From the NCBI GenBank assembly GCA_016169945.1, contig JADLSH010000369.1, positions 4,092,001 to 4,156,000 of the forward strand: DNA of 64,000 nucleotides, read 5' to 3'. The stretch's first letter is position 1. Each line of letters begins with the position of its first letter. Shown here piece by piece: positions 10,891-21,310 of this stretch. The notes beneath the pieces were generated by a model. The model was not told the origin of the DNA. It searched no databases and worked only from the letters and a program-made list of their open reading frames with translations. This DNA is from Trachythela sp. YZ-2020. Its lineage: Eukaryota > Cnidaria > Anthozoa > Malacalcyonacea > Clavulariidae. Made by a program: the position numbers and the translations under genes.

Positions 10891-10960
10891 TTGTACCCTG
10901 AGTCGTTTCCCCGGGGCATGGTATTCGAATCGAATACCACGCTTCAGCGGGAAATTAGAC
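10876..10960. repeat. Hairpin-forming sequence at a truncated element edge
   Basis: TGCCCCGAG...CCGGGGCA (10879-10919) is followed by the near-perfect palindrome TGGTATTCGA/ATCGAATACCA (10919-10939). It lies at the breakpoint of the second gypsy element. The role is unknown. Confidence 0.5.
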
Positions 10961-11168
10961 TTTGAATAACCCCGCTCGTACCCAGATCGTCGTCTAATTT
11001 CATCGCCTGTTTTCTAGTATCTCGTACAAGTAAAAGCCATACAAGGTTCGGTATAATATATCATTTATAGACCTTTGTGGAATACCCCTCGCTTCCAGGT
11101 CTATAACTGATAAAAATACAAACGACGATAATGATCCTTCTAAGTTGAAAATCACAATGTCTTTTTAC

Positions 11169-11291
11169 CTTTACAAACAGTTCCATTTCCAGTGTATCCA
11201 CTTTTACAAGTACATAGAAAAGATCCACCAACGTTGGTGCAGTTTGAGTTTTGGTGGCAGTTGTCAATAGAAAGAGAACATTCGTCGATAT
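11169..11291 (-). CDS. EGF-like (calcium-binding type) exon, cluster 1
   Basis: A 123-bp exon with acceptor TTTTAG and donor GTAAAA, phase 1 at both ends. It encodes one EGF-like module beginning IDECSLSIDNC and ending TGNGTVCKG, with all six cysteines. The DIDEC start marks a calcium-binding EGF. Extracellular, for protein interaction. It is the most 3' recognised exon of this minus-strand gene; the exon before it is at 11399. I saw no terminal exon, signal peptide or polyadenylation site, so the gene continues outside the recognisable part. Confidence 0.85.
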
Positions 11292-11398
11292 CTAAAACAT
11301 ATAACAAACAGCTATTCTTCATTAATGAAGTATAGCATGCAGGGTAAAAGTCGAGTGCAAAATGTAATTGTCAGTAAGGTGCCCGTTGCACCACCTAC

Positions 11399-11521
11399 CA
11401 GTACAACTAACGCCATTTCCTGTATAACCTTTATTACATCTGCATAAAAAACTCCCAACAGTGTTAATACATTGAGAATTACTGCTGCAGTTGTCCAATC
11501 CCTGGGAACATTCATCCACAT
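11399..11521 (-). CDS. EGF-like exon, cluster 1
   Basis: A 123-bp exon (acceptor TATATAG, donor GTAGGT), phase 1-1, encoding VDECSQGLDNCSSNSQC and INTVGSFLCRCNKGYTGNG with six cysteines. Length and phase equal those of the neighbouring EGF exon, so they can be joined without a frame change. It is nearly identical to the exon at 49168-49290 ([11 protein letters not shown]...). Confidence 0.88.
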
Positions 11522-11819
11522 CTATATAGAATAATCAATCAGGGGTAATAAACCTTTAATTAAAAGCTATTGGGCCTTCTTTGCTCCTGATAATTTTACT
11601 TGTCAAGAGGACGTTCTAGGTAGTCTCGCAAATACAACGCCCATAATGTATTTGTCACTGATTCAATTACAATTTACAACATTCAGAAAATTCCAGTAAC
11701 CCCGTGCCAAAAGAACGTGGGCCGTTGCAATAATGGCCGGGTCTGTAATTGGTTTGTGCCACAGTTTCATACCAGTAATGAAAAGTGATAAAATATATAA
11801 TGTTCGTCTATAATTTTAC

Positions 11820-12137
11820 CTCCTGAACATTCCACTCCAGCGTCTTCACTGTGTCCGCAATTATGACTTCCCCATCCCCTATGGGAACAACTTGTCAACC
11901 TTTGTTCACTCCCAGTACAAGCGACATCATCTAACCATATCTGTCCAGACCCATCAGGAACATAGCTTCCTTGAAGTGCTCTAACAGCATATTTATAACC
12001 AAGTTGACGACATACAACCCTAGCATCATTCATACCCCAACTATCATCACAGATTGTTCCCCATTGTCCATTGTAAAATACTTCAACACGACCAGTACCA
12101 TTTGAGCTCAATGGCCCTTGTAACCGGAGAGATATAG
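11820..12137 (-). CDS. SRCR-domain exon, cluster 1
   Basis: A 318-bp exon (acceptor TTTACAG, donor GTAAAA), phase 1-1, encoding one complete scavenger receptor cysteine-rich domain. The frame runs [73 protein letters not shown]. It has six cysteines, and a single exon holds the domain. SRCR domains bind proteins or microbial ligands on secreted or membrane receptors. Next in the transcript are the two EGF exons at 11521 and 11291. The twin exon at 47505-47822 has the same length and phase. Confidence 0.92.
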
Positions 12138-12398
12138 CTGTAAAATTGAAAAATATATGAGTGCATCATTTGCCTTTAGTTTCAATCGGTGTATTGAAGG
12201 CTTTAGTATGGCTCACGTTGGTTTCAATCATAAAATTTTCATCAGTTTCAATCTATTACAATCCGTTTTCCCCGTTTTCTCATTTCCTGTTCGTCCAGTA
12301 AGCTTTCTCATTTCCTTTTCGTGAACTAGTAGGTCGGGGAAAGTACGCGATTTATTCCCCGCAGTACAGCGAAGGAAACCGACTCAAGAAGGCCCTAA

Positions 12399-12495
12399 TT
12401 AAGGCCCGTTTACACTACGCACGATTATTGGCACGGCAAGGATAAAAATGGTACCCGTACGTAGTGTAAACGTGCGTAGTGTAAACGGGCCTTAA
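12399..12495. mobile_element. 97-bp palindromic MITE-like element
   Basis: Perfect 25-bp inverted ends starting TTAAGGCCCGTTTACAC (12399-12423 and 12471-12495), with a 47-bp middle. It is too small to code. The TTAA at the ends could be the target duplication of a TTAA-specific transposase (piggyBac or Kolobok), but the ends are palindromic so this is not certain. Confidence 0.8.
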
Positions 12496-14062
12496 TCACC
12501 GTTCAGGGTTCCGAGCATTCGGCCCCCCCCAAAAATAATTGAATTTTAAAAAAATTGCAGCAAATAGCATAGACTCACAAATCATAATGAAAGAATTAAT
12601 GAAAGGGCTTAACGAAAGAGGTAGAGAAGACTCTGAAAATGCCATTTCCGACGATCTAGAGACTCCAAATTTTGCCCGGCGCCAACCATGGTGGCGCCTC
12701 GTGAGAGCGGTCCCTCTAAGTTTAACAAACTTCCTACACCCGAGCCTACACCCATGTCACCGTTAACGATTTACTAATGACAAACAACACATAGGAACCG
12801 CTATATGTTTATGTTTATATACGATGTTTGTATGAGAACTATGCTTGTAAAACTTGTTCAAAACTCGTTTAAAAATCGTTGCTTTTCATATTTTTGTATG
12901 CTATATATAAACGCTTGAAACTTTGTAAGGTTTAAATCGCCGTGAGAACTATGTCTATGTAAACGGCTGTGTATTTCTCCCACCACAAAACCAAAACGTT
13001 CTAATCAGATATTGTTTGGTATAGTTTAGAATGGTATTATTAAGTCTTCTACTGAATCAATGAGAACAACCTGGACATTTCTTGAGTGATTATACTGCGC
13101 ATGTGCTCTCGATCACATAATGTTCGCCCCAAGCATTGGATCAACTTTAGGTAGATATATACCGAAAATTGCAGCAGAAATCAAAAAATATCACAGCTTT
13201 TAATAATACATTCTGTAACACAGCTTGTATCAAAGTGTAGAAAATTCAAAGAGTAGCTTCCACTTGCCAGGAAATATCCTGGCAAAAGGAAATATTGGGC
13301 TGTGGCAGGAAATCCTTTTTGGAAGGAAATTGGCAGGAAATATAATGAATTGCCAGGATAATGGCAGGAAATTCTGAGATTCCAACCATTCGGGCTTTAA
13401 AATAGTCTATGTGTGGCGTAGTAACTAGTAAAATGTTGAATATACAAGAAAGCTACGTATCATAGAGTTTTCAAACGCTGGCAATTTGATTTGGACCTTC
13501 ACTTGGCGTCGTTTTCGCCTTCGCATCAACTTCGGAAATCGCTCGATACGATTCGGAAATTGCTCGGGAATTGCTCGCAGGTTCAACTCAAATGGGCAGC
13601 GGTTGAAAAAATAATTTATTGTTATTAGCAGCCTCTAAAAAAATGACAAATGTTGGAAAACGACGAAAATCTCAAGATGTAAACTATGTAAACTATGGTA
13701 ACAGCAAATGACATAGTAGGGAAACTTCTAAAGGCTAAATATAAAAAAAGGAAATCTTGCAATTTTTGGCAGGAAATATTCCAATAAATAAGGATGAAAA
13801 CAGGAAATCCAGTTTTATGAAAGTGGAAGCACTGAGAGTATAACACATGAAATCTTGCAAAAGCAAAGTTTTAGAAGGTCTTTTTGTACTGTATTAAGTA
13901 AACTCCCGCTCAATATAGATAAAATATCACGCATATATCAAGTCTGAAATAATGATATACCTGCCCTGGGACAAAAGGTGTGTGAATGTGTATTCTTGAA
14001 ACGGGACCTCCGGGACACTTTGAGATATAAAGTTTCTTGATAGTTATGTCGCATACATATAT
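12496..14062. other. No recognisable gene; repeat fragments
   Basis: Contains the second copy of the dispersed repeat (12800-12975) and a patch where GGCAGGAAAT-type motifs recur about eight times (13255-13390 and 13755-13780). A 75-codon frame at 12539 has no recognisable product. Possibly intronic or upstream sequence of the SRCR/EGF gene. Confidence 0.55.
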
Positions 14063-14170
14063 GTTATTTACCGGATGGGAGGTCCGTACTGAAAAAATAT
14101 TTTCCAGAGCCCTCTTTGAGACCGAGGGAAAATATTTTTTCAGTACGGACCGACCTAAACGGTAAATAAC
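14063..14170. repeat. Foldback hairpin, 108 bp
   Basis: GTTATTTACCG and GGTCCGTACTGAAAAAATAT at the left are mirrored by ATATTTTTTCAGTACGGACC and CGGTAAATAAC at the right, around a 20-bp loop. The arms are imperfect near 14078. MITE-like, with no recognisable family. Confidence 0.8.
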
Positions 14171-14907
14171 GTTTTTATTTTTTTATCGCTTATAACAGAA
14201 AAATATACGGAAATTTAGGATACCGTTGACCGTGGTCAGATACTCAGATATCGTAAAAAAAACCGCCCGCTCACGTAGCCAATCAAATTGCTGGAAAGCG
14301 TAGGATACCTCCCGCTCACAAAAAATAAAAAAATAAATGTGATTATCTTACTCACTGGTTGTCAGGATATGCTATTCATGATTAATACAATTATTAGTAT
14401 GAAATGTCATCCCAGTGACGACATGGGTGGATCCACCCGGGCCAGAATCCCCACTCTGTATACTATTGATGCACGTAATATCGGCAGCACTACACTATTA
14501 TTGACTCGATGGTATACTTGAAGTACTGGTTTCGTAACTCGTAGCAGGTTCCTTAACCGAGATACTGAATATAGAGCTTTTATAAGATTGTAAAATATAG
14601 TACGTCAAATTTGTCATTTCCACTTACCGTTCACCTGTGGCGTTGGAGACGTGGCTACAAAAAATAGAGATAAATACCAATTACAACATTTACTCGGTAA
14701 TGGCGAAACAAAAGAAAGCTGAGTTAGTGTGGCCAATATATTGCTCTCAGTATTGGTATAAGTACGGCCGAACCCCTATTAAAAGATCTTTGGTTTTTCC
14801 ACTGAAAGAGGTGTCCGTTACAGGAAACACAACAAAAGGCAAATTTGTGTTTGTAATTTGAGTATCAAAAATAGTTTAATATTTAGAATGTAAAGACAAA
14901 GCTCAAG
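14171..14907. other. No recognisable gene
   Basis: Open frames of 74-77 codons at 14288 and 14637 (plus) show no known motifs. Ends at the TGTGTT target duplication (14908-14913) of the Polinton-like element. Confidence 0.5.
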
Positions 14908-14913
14908 TGTGTT

Positions 14914-15657
14914 AGTAGCTTAACCCCCACATCCAGGATCGGAAGTAATTAGTATTCAAAATGGCGGGGTGTGCGCACGGGTGTGCGCACAATAGTAATT
15001 AGTATTCAAAATGGCGTCGCGTGCGTCATATTGGGAAGTGACGTCATAGTTGTACGTACGCCTTGTACGTACACCTTATACGTACACCTTGTACGTACAC
15101 CTTGTATGTACACCTTGTACGTACGCCTTGTACGTACACCTTGTACGTACACCTTGTACGTACACCTTGTACGTACACCTTGTACGTACACCTTGTACGT
15201 ACGCCTTGTACGTACACCTTGTACGTGCGTACGTACGCACGGTATGTTTGTACTGAGATAATAATAACCAAATAGAGATAATCAGAATAATTAAATTAAT
15301 TATATATTAAATGGTGTCAATGTGCACAAAAAATGCACGCGTAATATTAATAAATTAACTAATGGCGTCAGAGGATAATGAGCAAAAATCTGGTGGTTTT
15401 TTTTTAAATTTTATTTTTAAACTTTGAAAGAATATAACGTATTTATTAGGAAAGGTACTTTTAAGTGTTTGTATATAAATATAGTTCCCTTATCTGTTCA
15501 TCGATCCTCTTAGATGTTGTTATATGCTTCGACCTCGACTTTTGCACAATGTTGTTTTGTATTAAATTACACACAATAATTTAGATATTTCTCTTAATAA
15601 GTTTTGGCTTTATTGTTCGATAGCCATGGTTTCTTTAGCAAAGTCTCGGACCGTAGA
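14914..15657. repeat. Left terminal inverted repeat of the Polinton-like element
   Basis: Pairs with 18485-19118 and extends to ...AAAGTCTCGGACCGTA. It contains the minisatellite at 15048-15236, a CRE palindrome TGACGTCA at 15039-15046, and the stop codon of the minus-strand reading frame at 15610. It has one extra copy of a GTAATTAGTATTCAAAATGG unit relative to its partner. Confidence 0.9.
15048..15236. repeat. 13-bp minisatellite (CCTTGTACGTACA)n
   Basis: About 14 tandem units with small variants (GTACGCCTT), inside the left inverted repeat. All frames are open, which gives spurious ORFs on both strands. GTACGTAC is self-complementary, so each unit can fold back. Confidence 0.95.
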
Positions 15658-16560
15658 CTCGTCTTCGTGCAGATTCACCCATTTTATATGGCCGGTAGAT
15701 TGGTGCCTTATTTTGACAGGCCAATAATGTTCGCCGTTGCTGTAGACACCCGGATGGCTAGGATAAACACTATTGCGCGACGATTTATACATCTCTATGA
15801 TAGCATATCCTTTGGGAATGACACGAACGGTATTGGCTTTGTCGCAGTGGCGTGCTGGCATGGGGGGCCGGGAGGCCATGCCCCCCCCCAGCGAAGATTT
15901 TTTAGGGGGCGCCAAAACATAATGGGGCGCCGAAATTGCACAAATCACACAAAAGCGCTAGTCCGAATTGGAATTTTGTCAGATCCGACGAGCCAACGAG
16001 AGAAAAAAGGGTTTGAGATTGTTACAAGCACTGTTCAAAGTGCTAGTACGCGCGCTTAATTTCAGTTCTGTTAGTCGGAATACGACTTATACGAGGATTA
16101 AAAATTCACCAGCCTACCTACAACTGCAAGCATTACTGTCCAGTCTGTAATATCTCAAAGGATGTAAATTGTTAACTGTGAAATTATTTGGCTTACGATC
16201 ACTGGTAAGTTCACCGTCTACTTCATGAATGTTCGCCGTCTACTTTTCTTTGTTTAAGAAAAAAACCAAGTCCTCAATGAATTATATATTTATTCAAACT
16301 CCTGAATGTGTTGTTTCTTGCGCATTTTTAATTTATACGATGTTTTATAATTCTCAGAATTCCGTCAAATCGACACCCAAAACGCAAGAAATAGCATTTC
16401 AGGAACTCTAAATTTCAAAATTTTCCCGGGGGGGCATGCCCCCGGACACCCCTAGAGGTCTCGCGTCTACGACGCTCAACCATACATATATTACCAGGGG
16501 GCGCCAAATTTCCAGCTGGCCTCCCCTGGCGAACACAAGCCAGCACGCCACTGTTTGTCG
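15610..16560 (-). pseudogene. C-terminal reading frame of the Polinton-like element, split by an insertion
   Basis: Minus-strand coding sequence running on from the ATPase (EWLKYI near 16570), broken by the 709-bp element with its 7-bp duplication, then continuing VRVIPKGYAIIEMYKSS to AKETMAIEQ and a stop at 15610. A further frame change lies in a TATATATA run beside the insertion. The part includes YPSHPGVYSNGEHYWP and HIKWVNLHEDES; I know no domain for it. It may be the C-terminus of the ATPase protein or a separate protein. Its stop lies inside the left terminal repeat, whose copy at the other end also carries those last codons. Confidence 0.65.
15845..16553. mobile_element. 709-bp non-autonomous DNA transposon (CAGTGGCGTGCTGG ends)
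   Basis: Inverted ends CAGTGGCGTGCTGG...CCAGCACGCCACTG with the 7-bp duplication TTTGTCG at 15838-15844 and 16554-16560. The subterminal parts are G/C-rich (GGGGGGC, GGCGCC). There is no coding capacity. The ends resemble hAT ends, which normally give 8-bp duplications. It inserted into the minus-strand ORF of the Polinton-like element. Confidence 0.88.
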
Positions 16561-17485
16561 GTGTATATATTTTAGCCACTCGGGGATAGTTGCATCCGAC
16601 CAGGTAATATACGGATGATGTTTATGTTGTTTTCTTCCAGGCTTGGTTTCGACGCCAGAGACCGGTGTGGGTGTAGTCACTTTAGTTTGGGTGGTGAAGG
16701 GATAAACATGGCAGTCGCCAAATAGGTCTCCCTGAACTTGCTTATCGGTTGGTGTGTCAGGCTTGTTATCCACCAATAAGTATCCAAACGGTTTTTCGGT
16801 CTCTTTGTAATAGGCAGTCATGAAGCGGTCTCTATTCTTATCAAACAGTCGCTCTCCAACAATTCCAATTTGTTTCCTATCACTACGGAAGAGAGCAATA
16901 TATTGGGCATTTCGGCTAATATCTGTATTAAATTTCCCATTTCCGCTTCGGCCATCAGATCATCCAGTATGATTATGTTGTTGTACTTGGTATTGATCTC
17001 ACTCAGATCATCGGACAGCACGGGCAAACCTCTCTCAAACCGGATGCTTTTCCCAAGGGATTTTTCAAATCGTCGTAACGATCTTGCCATTGATTGTAGC
17101 ACCAACGAATGCAAATTCTTCTCTGCTCCTCGTACACGACACGATTGTTTTCCAAAATTTGTTGGTCAAAATACGTTTTTCCACTTTGGCTCGGACCCAC
17201 GACTAACAGCGAAAATTTATGGCGGAAGTTTAATTCTGGATAGGGTTTGGTGGTCAAAGATGGTTTAGTTTGTACTGCTTTTGGTTTCTTAACTGGCAAT
17301 GAGTGTGCACTTCGGCTTACACGCTTTTTTCCTGGCTTTTCGGAGTCCGCATATGGAGACTGATATTGCGATGACGACACCAGGGATTGCTTAAGAACGT
17401 GTTGTCTCTTTGGTTCTGACAATTCATACACTCTGTCTTGCTGCTGCGATAAATTGTTTTCATTTGCTTTGCATATATACAACAA
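16561..17485 (-). pseudogene. A32/FtsK-like packaging ATPase of the Polinton-like element
   Basis: Minus-strand P-loop ATPase. An N-terminal region of about 85 residues precedes FRHKFSLLVVGPSQSGKTYF with a Walker A GPSQSGKT (about residues 97-104). Walker B is in IIILDDLM (about 17000), and the C-terminal PFGYLLVDNKPDTP motif (about 16760) is typical of ATPases from Polintons and Polinton-like viruses. In those relatives the enzyme pumps DNA into a capsid. At least two frame changes break it (near 17060 and near 16830). The first 26 bases overlap the upstream finger gene in another frame and no in-frame ATG is seen, so it may be fused to or frameshifted from that gene. Confidence 0.78.
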
Positions 17486-17639
17486 ATTTTACTTTCGGCT
17501 GAAGTTTGGCTTCTTGCAAGTACTTTCTTCTTTGGTTAATATCTAGCAAATGTACATCCGCGAGATGACTCGCCAATCGTACGAGATATTTCGCACCGCA
17601 ATCGGGAACAGGACAATCACGACAAACTCGCTTAGCCAT
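17460..17639 (-). CDS. Small C2H2 zinc-finger protein of the Polinton-like element
   Basis: A 59-residue protein starting MAKRVCRDCPVPDCGAKYLV. The finger is CPVPDC...HLADVH (C-x4-C-x11-H-x4-H), followed by a basic helix (INQRRKYLQEAKLQPKV). The ATG at 17639 is chosen because the upstream codons are low-complexity lysine. It overlaps the ATPase frame by 26 bp at its end. The role is not known; a DNA- or RNA-binding function is an inference. It is the first gene on the minus strand and faces the divergent plus-strand gene. Confidence 0.65.
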   Translation of the reverse strand: MAKRVCRDCPVPDCGAKYLVRLASHLADVHLLDINQRRKYLQEAKLQPKVKFVVYMQSK

Positions 17640-17946
17640 GTTTACAACTCGAAGAACAGATGCAAATGATTTGTTTTCTCCTGATCTTTTTTTTTTTTTT
17701 ATCACAGGAAAAACAGGCCAAACAAGCCAAACAGGCCAAAAAGGACAAACAGGCAGGAAAGGAAGTAAAATAAAAAGATAAAACTAACTCTCTGCTATTC
17801 TTTATTTTCTCTCTGTTGACGACATGCTCATAAAAGTACCGTGCTGCTAAAAAACAAATCATTTCTGGACAGACAGTGCTAGCGGAATGAGCTGAAAATT
17901 TTGCGGAAACCAATTTAGCCGTGGTTACAATCTACGCAGACACGAA
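17640..17946. promoter_or_regulatory. Divergent intergenic region of the Polinton-like element
   Basis: About 300 bp between the minus-strand finger/ATPase unit and the plus-strand acidic protein, so both promoters must lie here or the genes share one. It has a run of 14 T (17688-17701) and several AACAGGCCAAA-type repeats (17705-17755). No defined promoter motif was identified. Confidence 0.5.
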
Positions 17947-18466
17947 ATGGAATACTGTCCACTACGCGAACAAGAGAGAGATATGTCAGAAACAGAAAGT
18001 CAGATAATGGATTCCGAAGACGATGTTTCGACAACTTCAACTCATGGGTCTGAAATTTCGATGACGACTGATAATGAGTCAGAAACTGAAGAAGCAGAAG
18101 AAATGGATCCTTGGATACCAATGATAGAAGAAGCAAAGCAAAGAAGTAATACAGCTTTTGAGGAAATGAAAGAGAGCCTTGTGTTTACAATCTGCTACCG
18201 ACAAAGCTTACACCAATATTCTGCCTGAACTCCAGAAGGAACTTGAAAATATTTATATGCAACGTCTCCTGTGGATGAAACAACTAAAGAAAGATCCCGT
18301 ACATAGAAAAATAATGAAGACAAAGGATGCGCTTGTGGAAAGCGATGACTTTGATCCAGAAGAAGCTTTAGAAGCTGCTATTGATAAGAGGAAATTTCTT
18401 ATAAAAAGACTTTTAAAGGAATACGATTTTGATGAGGAAGATGATGACGCAGAAAGCGATGATTAA
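17947..18466 (+). pseudogene. Acidic coiled-coil protein of the Polinton-like element (frameshifted)
   Basis: Plus-strand frame of about 170 codons starting MEYCPLREQERDMSETES, rich in Asp/Glu/Ser, followed by a helical segment (LQKELENIYMQRLLWMKQ) and an acidic end (DEEDDDAESDD). A frameshift near 18175-18200 separates the halves; the second half reads open to the stop at 18464-18466. I do not recognise the family. It ends about 20 bp before the right inverted repeat. Confidence 0.6.
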
Positions 18467-18484
18467 ACTCGGTCAAGCGGTCTA

Positions 18485-19118
18485 ATACGGTCCGAGACTT
18501 TGCTAAAGAAACCATGGCTATCGAACACTAAAGCCAAAACTTATTAAGAGAAACATCTAAATTGTTGTGTGTAATTTAATACAAAACAACATTGTGCAAA
18601 AGTCGAGGTCGAAGCATATAACAACATCTCTAAAGAGGATCGATGAACAGATAAGGGAACTATATTTATATACAAACACTTAAAAGTTATAGTACCTTTC
18701 CTAATAAATATGTTATATTCTTTCAAAGTTTAAAAATAAAATTTAAAAAAATACCAGATTTTTGCTCATTACCTCTTAGTGCGCACACCCCTTAAAAAAA
18801 ACAATGTTTATAGTCTCGCCAAACCGTACGTACAACGCGTACGTACAAGGTGTACGTACAAGGTGTACGTACAAGGTGTACGTACAAGGTGTACGTACAA
18901 GGTGTACGTACAAGGTGTACGTACAAGGTGTATGTACAATGCGTACGTACAAGGCGTACGTACAAGGCGTACGTACAAGGCGTACGTACAACTATGACGT
19001 CACTTCCCAATATGACGCACGCGACGCCATTTTGAATACTAATTACTATTGTGCGCACCCCCCCCCGCCATTTTGAATATTAATTACTTCCGATCCTGGA
19101 TGTGGGGGTTAAGCTACT
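18485..19118. repeat. Right terminal inverted repeat of the Polinton-like element
   Basis: Reverse complement of 14914-15657 with few differences, including the CRE palindrome (18995-19002) and a shorter minisatellite. The high identity suggests a young insertion or recent gene conversion between the ends. Confidence 0.9.
18826..18990. repeat. 13-bp minisatellite (TGTACGTACAAGG)n in the right repeat
   Basis: About 12-13 units, the inverted counterpart of 15048-15236 but with fewer copies and a different order of GCGTAC variants, so the arrays change independently of their flanks. Confidence 0.95.
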
Positions 19119-19387
19119 TGTGTTCGTGAGATCTGCCAGATTACAGACGAACACAATAAAATCTTGCATTCATCGAAATGAAATGCCAAACGATAATGAA
19201 GCTATTGGTCACACCCCCAAGTTGATATAGCGTTGTGGGTAACAAAAAGGCGATCATGAACATTTTTTCAGGCGATCATGATGTGCTACACTGCTACACG
19301 TGAATAACATATCCAGGTCTTGTAAATTGCTTTGAATTGACATTTGCTATTGATTTATTATGAAAATTGTATTAGATAATCTGCCCT

Positions 19388-19575
19388 CTGTCCGCTTAAG
19401 AGGGGTTGACTTGCTCATTGGGACATCAAGTAAGGTGTCCTCTTCCGCTTAAGAGAGGTGTCCGCTTGATAATAGTATGTTTATTAAAGAAATTATTGGG
19501 ACCTGAGATGTCTGTCCGCTTAAAGGGGATGTCCGCTTAAGAGAGATGTCCGTTAATAGGGGTTCGACTGTAGTA
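19388..19575. repeat. TGTCCGCTTAAGAG short interspersed motif cluster
   Basis: Five or six copies of a TGTCCGCTTAAGAGRGG motif, direct, at irregular spacing, ending GGGGTTCGACTGTA. Non-coding. Confidence 0.8.
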
Positions 19576-19683
19576 CTGTACTTCATAGTTCTTAAAGTAT
19601 TAATAAAATAAGATATTTGATTAAGATAAAAGTATTAATCTTAATTTTAATTTTATGCCATTTTGACAAAAAGATTATGATTT

Positions 19684-19736
19684 TAACTCAGTTATCTGTA
19701 GCTTGCGTGATTTCCATATTTAACTGTAAGCTGACA
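19684..19736. repeat. Partial copy of the repeat at 48124-48209
   Basis: AACTCAGTTATCTGTAGCTTGCGTGA...TTTAACTGTAAGC matches the reverse complement of 48127-48190 but lacks the second arm of the palindrome. Confidence 0.75.
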
Positions 19737-19846
19737 ACAATGTATAATAAAGTGTGACTACAATGTATAATAAAAAACATATCTGTCAACAGTTTATTTA
19801 ACCCGAAAACAATCATTTTTAAGAAATATGAATACTTCGTTCTCCA

Positions 19847-20283
19847 AGGGCCTGTTTATATGAGAGGCGGGACGGGACGTTTGCCGGGACGGGACATTTT
19901 TTCATCCCGCGTTTATATGATTGTTTTGTACACGGTACATTTTCTCGCGGGAATACCAGGGAATATTGTTTTGTAGTTGCAGGACGCCATTTTGAAAGAT
20001 TTGACTGTTCAGATGTCATATGACAGTGATCAAATAAGGCAATATCAGCGTAATATTGTCCCGGTAGGCGGGATGGAGTATTTATATAGCAAAATTATAT
20101 TTTATTGAGGCGGGATCCCGTTGCTACAACCGGGATCCCGCCTAGGCGGGACGGGACGAAAACCGTCCCGCTTCCATATAAAAAGAACGCGGAAAATATT
20201 ATAAAGATATATTCATGCCGGGATCCCGATCATCGTCCCGTCCCGGCAAACGCCCCGTCCCGCCTCTCATATAAACAGGCCCT
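19847..20283. mobile_element. 437-bp foldback element with GC-rich inverted ends
   Basis: The ends AGGGCCTGTTTATATGAGAG and CTCTCATATAAACAGGCCCT continue inward as GGCGGGACGGG... for about 45 bp. The middle has two further GGCGGGATCCCG palindromes. It is non-coding. I could not find an unambiguous target duplication. Confidence 0.85.
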
Positions 20284-21310
20284 AAAAGCAAAGTTTTTTT
20301 AATAATACCCTCGAAGTTAGAAAAACGCAAAGAGTAAACAAAACAAAGAGAAATAGATATTTTCTTGATAAAGATTCGAAACCGGCAACAAAAGTCCCAA
20401 AGACTGAAGGAATGCCACCAGGACAATCGTTGAATATCAAAGAAATATAAATATCTATAAAAATTGACAGCCATATACTCATGCAGGAGGATTTAATTCA
20501 AATCCTTTGTTTTTGCAAAACTAACTAGCAGAACTACTGCTTATTTCACTGTGGAAAATGAAACACGGTTCAAAGGAGTGTAAAAGCTAACGTACATTTA
20601 CATAAATCAACTTATATTAACATTTGTAAAAGTACGATTGGTATATCGAGGGGACGGGGGAGGACATTTAACGTGTTGCTAGTAAGATAAAAAGTGAAGA
20701 AAATTATGCCAGTTCCAATTTTAGGTATTTGCCGAAGGAAAAGCAAGATTTGATATTATAGATACTCAGAAAGGGGACGAAAGGGGGAGTCCCTTCCAAG
20801 AGAGATGTGTGTATGCAATGTTTCGGGTGCAGATTTCAAATACAACGTCGATAATGTACTTTTTTCCCTATATAATAGTAATTACGTAAGAGACAACACT
20901 ATAAAAATTTCTTGTAATCTTCTGTCGAATTTGTTGTTAAATCGTGTTCTAAATGATAGAATGCGTTTCAATATAATCAGAGTTTTCCTCTTGTGGAAAG
21001 CAGCTCACGTTTATTTAGTGAGCAAAACTTGTACTATAATACTAGTATTTGAAATGATGAAGATACTCGAAATTTTTACCCAATAAGTAAAACGGCTGTA
21101 GTATTTACAAACGCAAAACAATAAAATGTATGAAGTAAAGTTTGTTTGTTCACGGCAACCAGGTTCAATATTCCTCATGTTTTCACTCGCTACTCAGGTT
21201 TAAGTAAATGAATGCAAGGACCCGTCGAATTGCATTTATGACCCAACGTTTTGACACTCTGTGACTCTCTGTGGGCATCTCGTTCGATAGAACTAATAGT
21301 TGAAGGTGTT
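20284..21310. other. No recognisable gene
   Basis: AT-rich. A 93-codon frame at 20805 has no known motifs. At 21138-21196 a stretch beginning AGTTTGTTTGTTCACGGCAA recurs at 49008-49068 within the second EGF cluster. Confidence 0.5.

Larger units (their letters stand above)
14914..19118. mobile_element. Compact Polinton-like DNA element (4.2 kb)
   Basis: The ends are AGTAGCTTAACCCCC...GGGGGTTAAGCTACT, flanked by the exact 6-bp duplication TGTGTT (14908-14913 and 19119-19124). AG...CT ends and 6-bp duplications are the Polinton/Maverick hallmark. Terminal inverted repeats are about 740 bp (left) and 630 bp (right), nearly identical outside their minisatellite. Inside are, on the minus strand, a C2H2 finger protein, an A32-like packaging ATPase and a C-terminal reading frame, and on the plus strand an acidic protein. 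No protein-primed DNA polymerase, protease or integrase is present. Subtracting the nested 709-bp element leaves about 3.5 kb, far below the 15-20 kb of normal Polintons. Confidence 0.85.

Noticed and set aside
12539..12766. 75-codon ORF
   Set aside because: No motif, no splice context, and length expected by chance.
15006..15275. Several ORFs with a Val-His-Leu-Val-Arg-Thr-Pro-Cys-Thr repeat
   Set aside because: All frames of the 13-bp minisatellite are open because 13 is not a multiple of 3 and the unit has no stop; same at 18776-19076.
20805..21086. 93-codon ORF with hydrophobic segments
   Set aside because: No recognisable domain, AT-driven Ile/Leu/Asn composition, no supporting context.
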